From contig CASEDW010000190.1 in the NCBI GenBank assembly GCA_949286775.1, positions 1-5,541 on the forward strand: a DNA stretch of 5,541 nt, given 5' to 3'. The notes under the pieces were generated by a model. The model was not told the DNA's origin and made no database searches. It saw only the letters and a list, made by a program, of their open reading frames with translations. A program made the translations under genes and the position numbers. Below, piece by piece: positions 5,357 through 5,541 of the stretch; position 1 is the stretch's first letter; every line of letters begins with the position of its first letter. This DNA is from an uncultured Eubacteriales bacterium (lineage in GTDB: Bacteria > Bacillota > Clostridia > Lachnospirales > Lachnospiraceae).

Positions 5357-5531
5357 GACAAATGGAACTTTTTATGCGTCAGCCGTGATTTCTACGTGCT
5401 ACGCACTCCCGAAATCACTAAAAACATTCGGATTTCGCTCATTTTTTACAAAAAATGGCTTCATCCTCATGTTTTAGCGGTCCTCATAGACACAAAATCG
5501 TATGCAAGCATCCGATTTGTGTCCATTTGTC
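5357..5531. repeat. structured intergenic element with 10-bp terminal inverted repeats
   Basis: GACAAATGGA (5357-5366) and its exact complement TCCATTTGTC (5522-5531) bracket 175 bp. Inside are three hairpins. The first is GTGATTTC/GAAATCAC (5385-5392 with 5411-5418), enclosing a nested GTGC/GCAC (5396-5399 with 5403-5406). The second is CATTTTTT/AAAAAATG (5440-5447 with 5450-5457). The third is GACACAAAATCG/CGATTTGTGTC (5489-5500 with 5513-5523), with one bulged A and a nested ATGC-AA-GCAT. Together they cover a large part of the element, far more than chance pairing would. It could be a small non-autonomous mobile repeat (MITE-like), a structured RNA, or a dispersed intergenic repeat. No transposase is present, and the copy number cannot be judged from one window. 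Element borders are taken from the outermost repeat and may be wrong. Confidence 0.5.
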
Positions 5532-5541
5532 CCTTGACTCA

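Noticed and set aside
5385..5531. CRISPR array, tRNA or att site in the right-hand tail
   Set aside because: There are no regularly spaced direct repeats, no cloverleaf or CCA end, and the repeats seen are inverted; no integrase or tRNA gene is nearby.

Overview
The window looks like a chromosomal stretch from a low-to-moderate GC Clostridia, most likely a Lachnospiraceae-type gut or rumen anaerobe. That is an inference from the gene types: an Fe-S RlmD-like methyltransferase with a C-terminal extension, an oxygen-sensitive radical SAM enzyme, and a HicB-like orphan. Strong purine-rich Shine-Dalgarno sites and near-consensus sigma-A promoters fit the same picture. No marker gene fixes the genus.

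Left half, minus strand: an rRNA m5U methyltransferase gene (RlmD/RumA type) runs off the left edge with its stop outside the window. Upstream of it lies a small gene for a one-pass membrane protein with an extremely acidic tail. That gene has its own extended -10 promoter, a strong Shine-Dalgarno that points to a GTG start, and its own intrinsic terminator. A perfect 19-bp palindrome sits over its predicted transcription start, so a dedicated repressor or activator is plausible.

Middle, plus strand: a divergent intergenic region leads to a two-gene operon with a TCGACA-17-TATAAT promoter. The first gene is a 474-residue radical SAM protein of unknown substrate with a helical N-terminal domain and a Cys-containing, SPASM/Twitch-like C-terminal region. 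Six bases later comes a 92-residue HicB-like protein with no HicA toxin beside it and no clear Shine-Dalgarno, so it is probably translationally coupled. A long hairpin with a T-tract ends the operon.

Right, plus strand: a monocistronic NCS2 nucleobase permease (uracil-xanthine permease family; its residues point to a purine substrate) has a TTGAAA-17-TATAAT promoter and a leader of only about 33 nt. A 16-bp perfect stem terminator follows it. The final ~195 bases hold no convincing gene. They do form a compact element with 10-bp terminal inverted repeats and three internal hairpins, and a 23-codon minus-strand ORF lies inside it. This element and the radical SAM/HicB pair are the least explained parts of the window.
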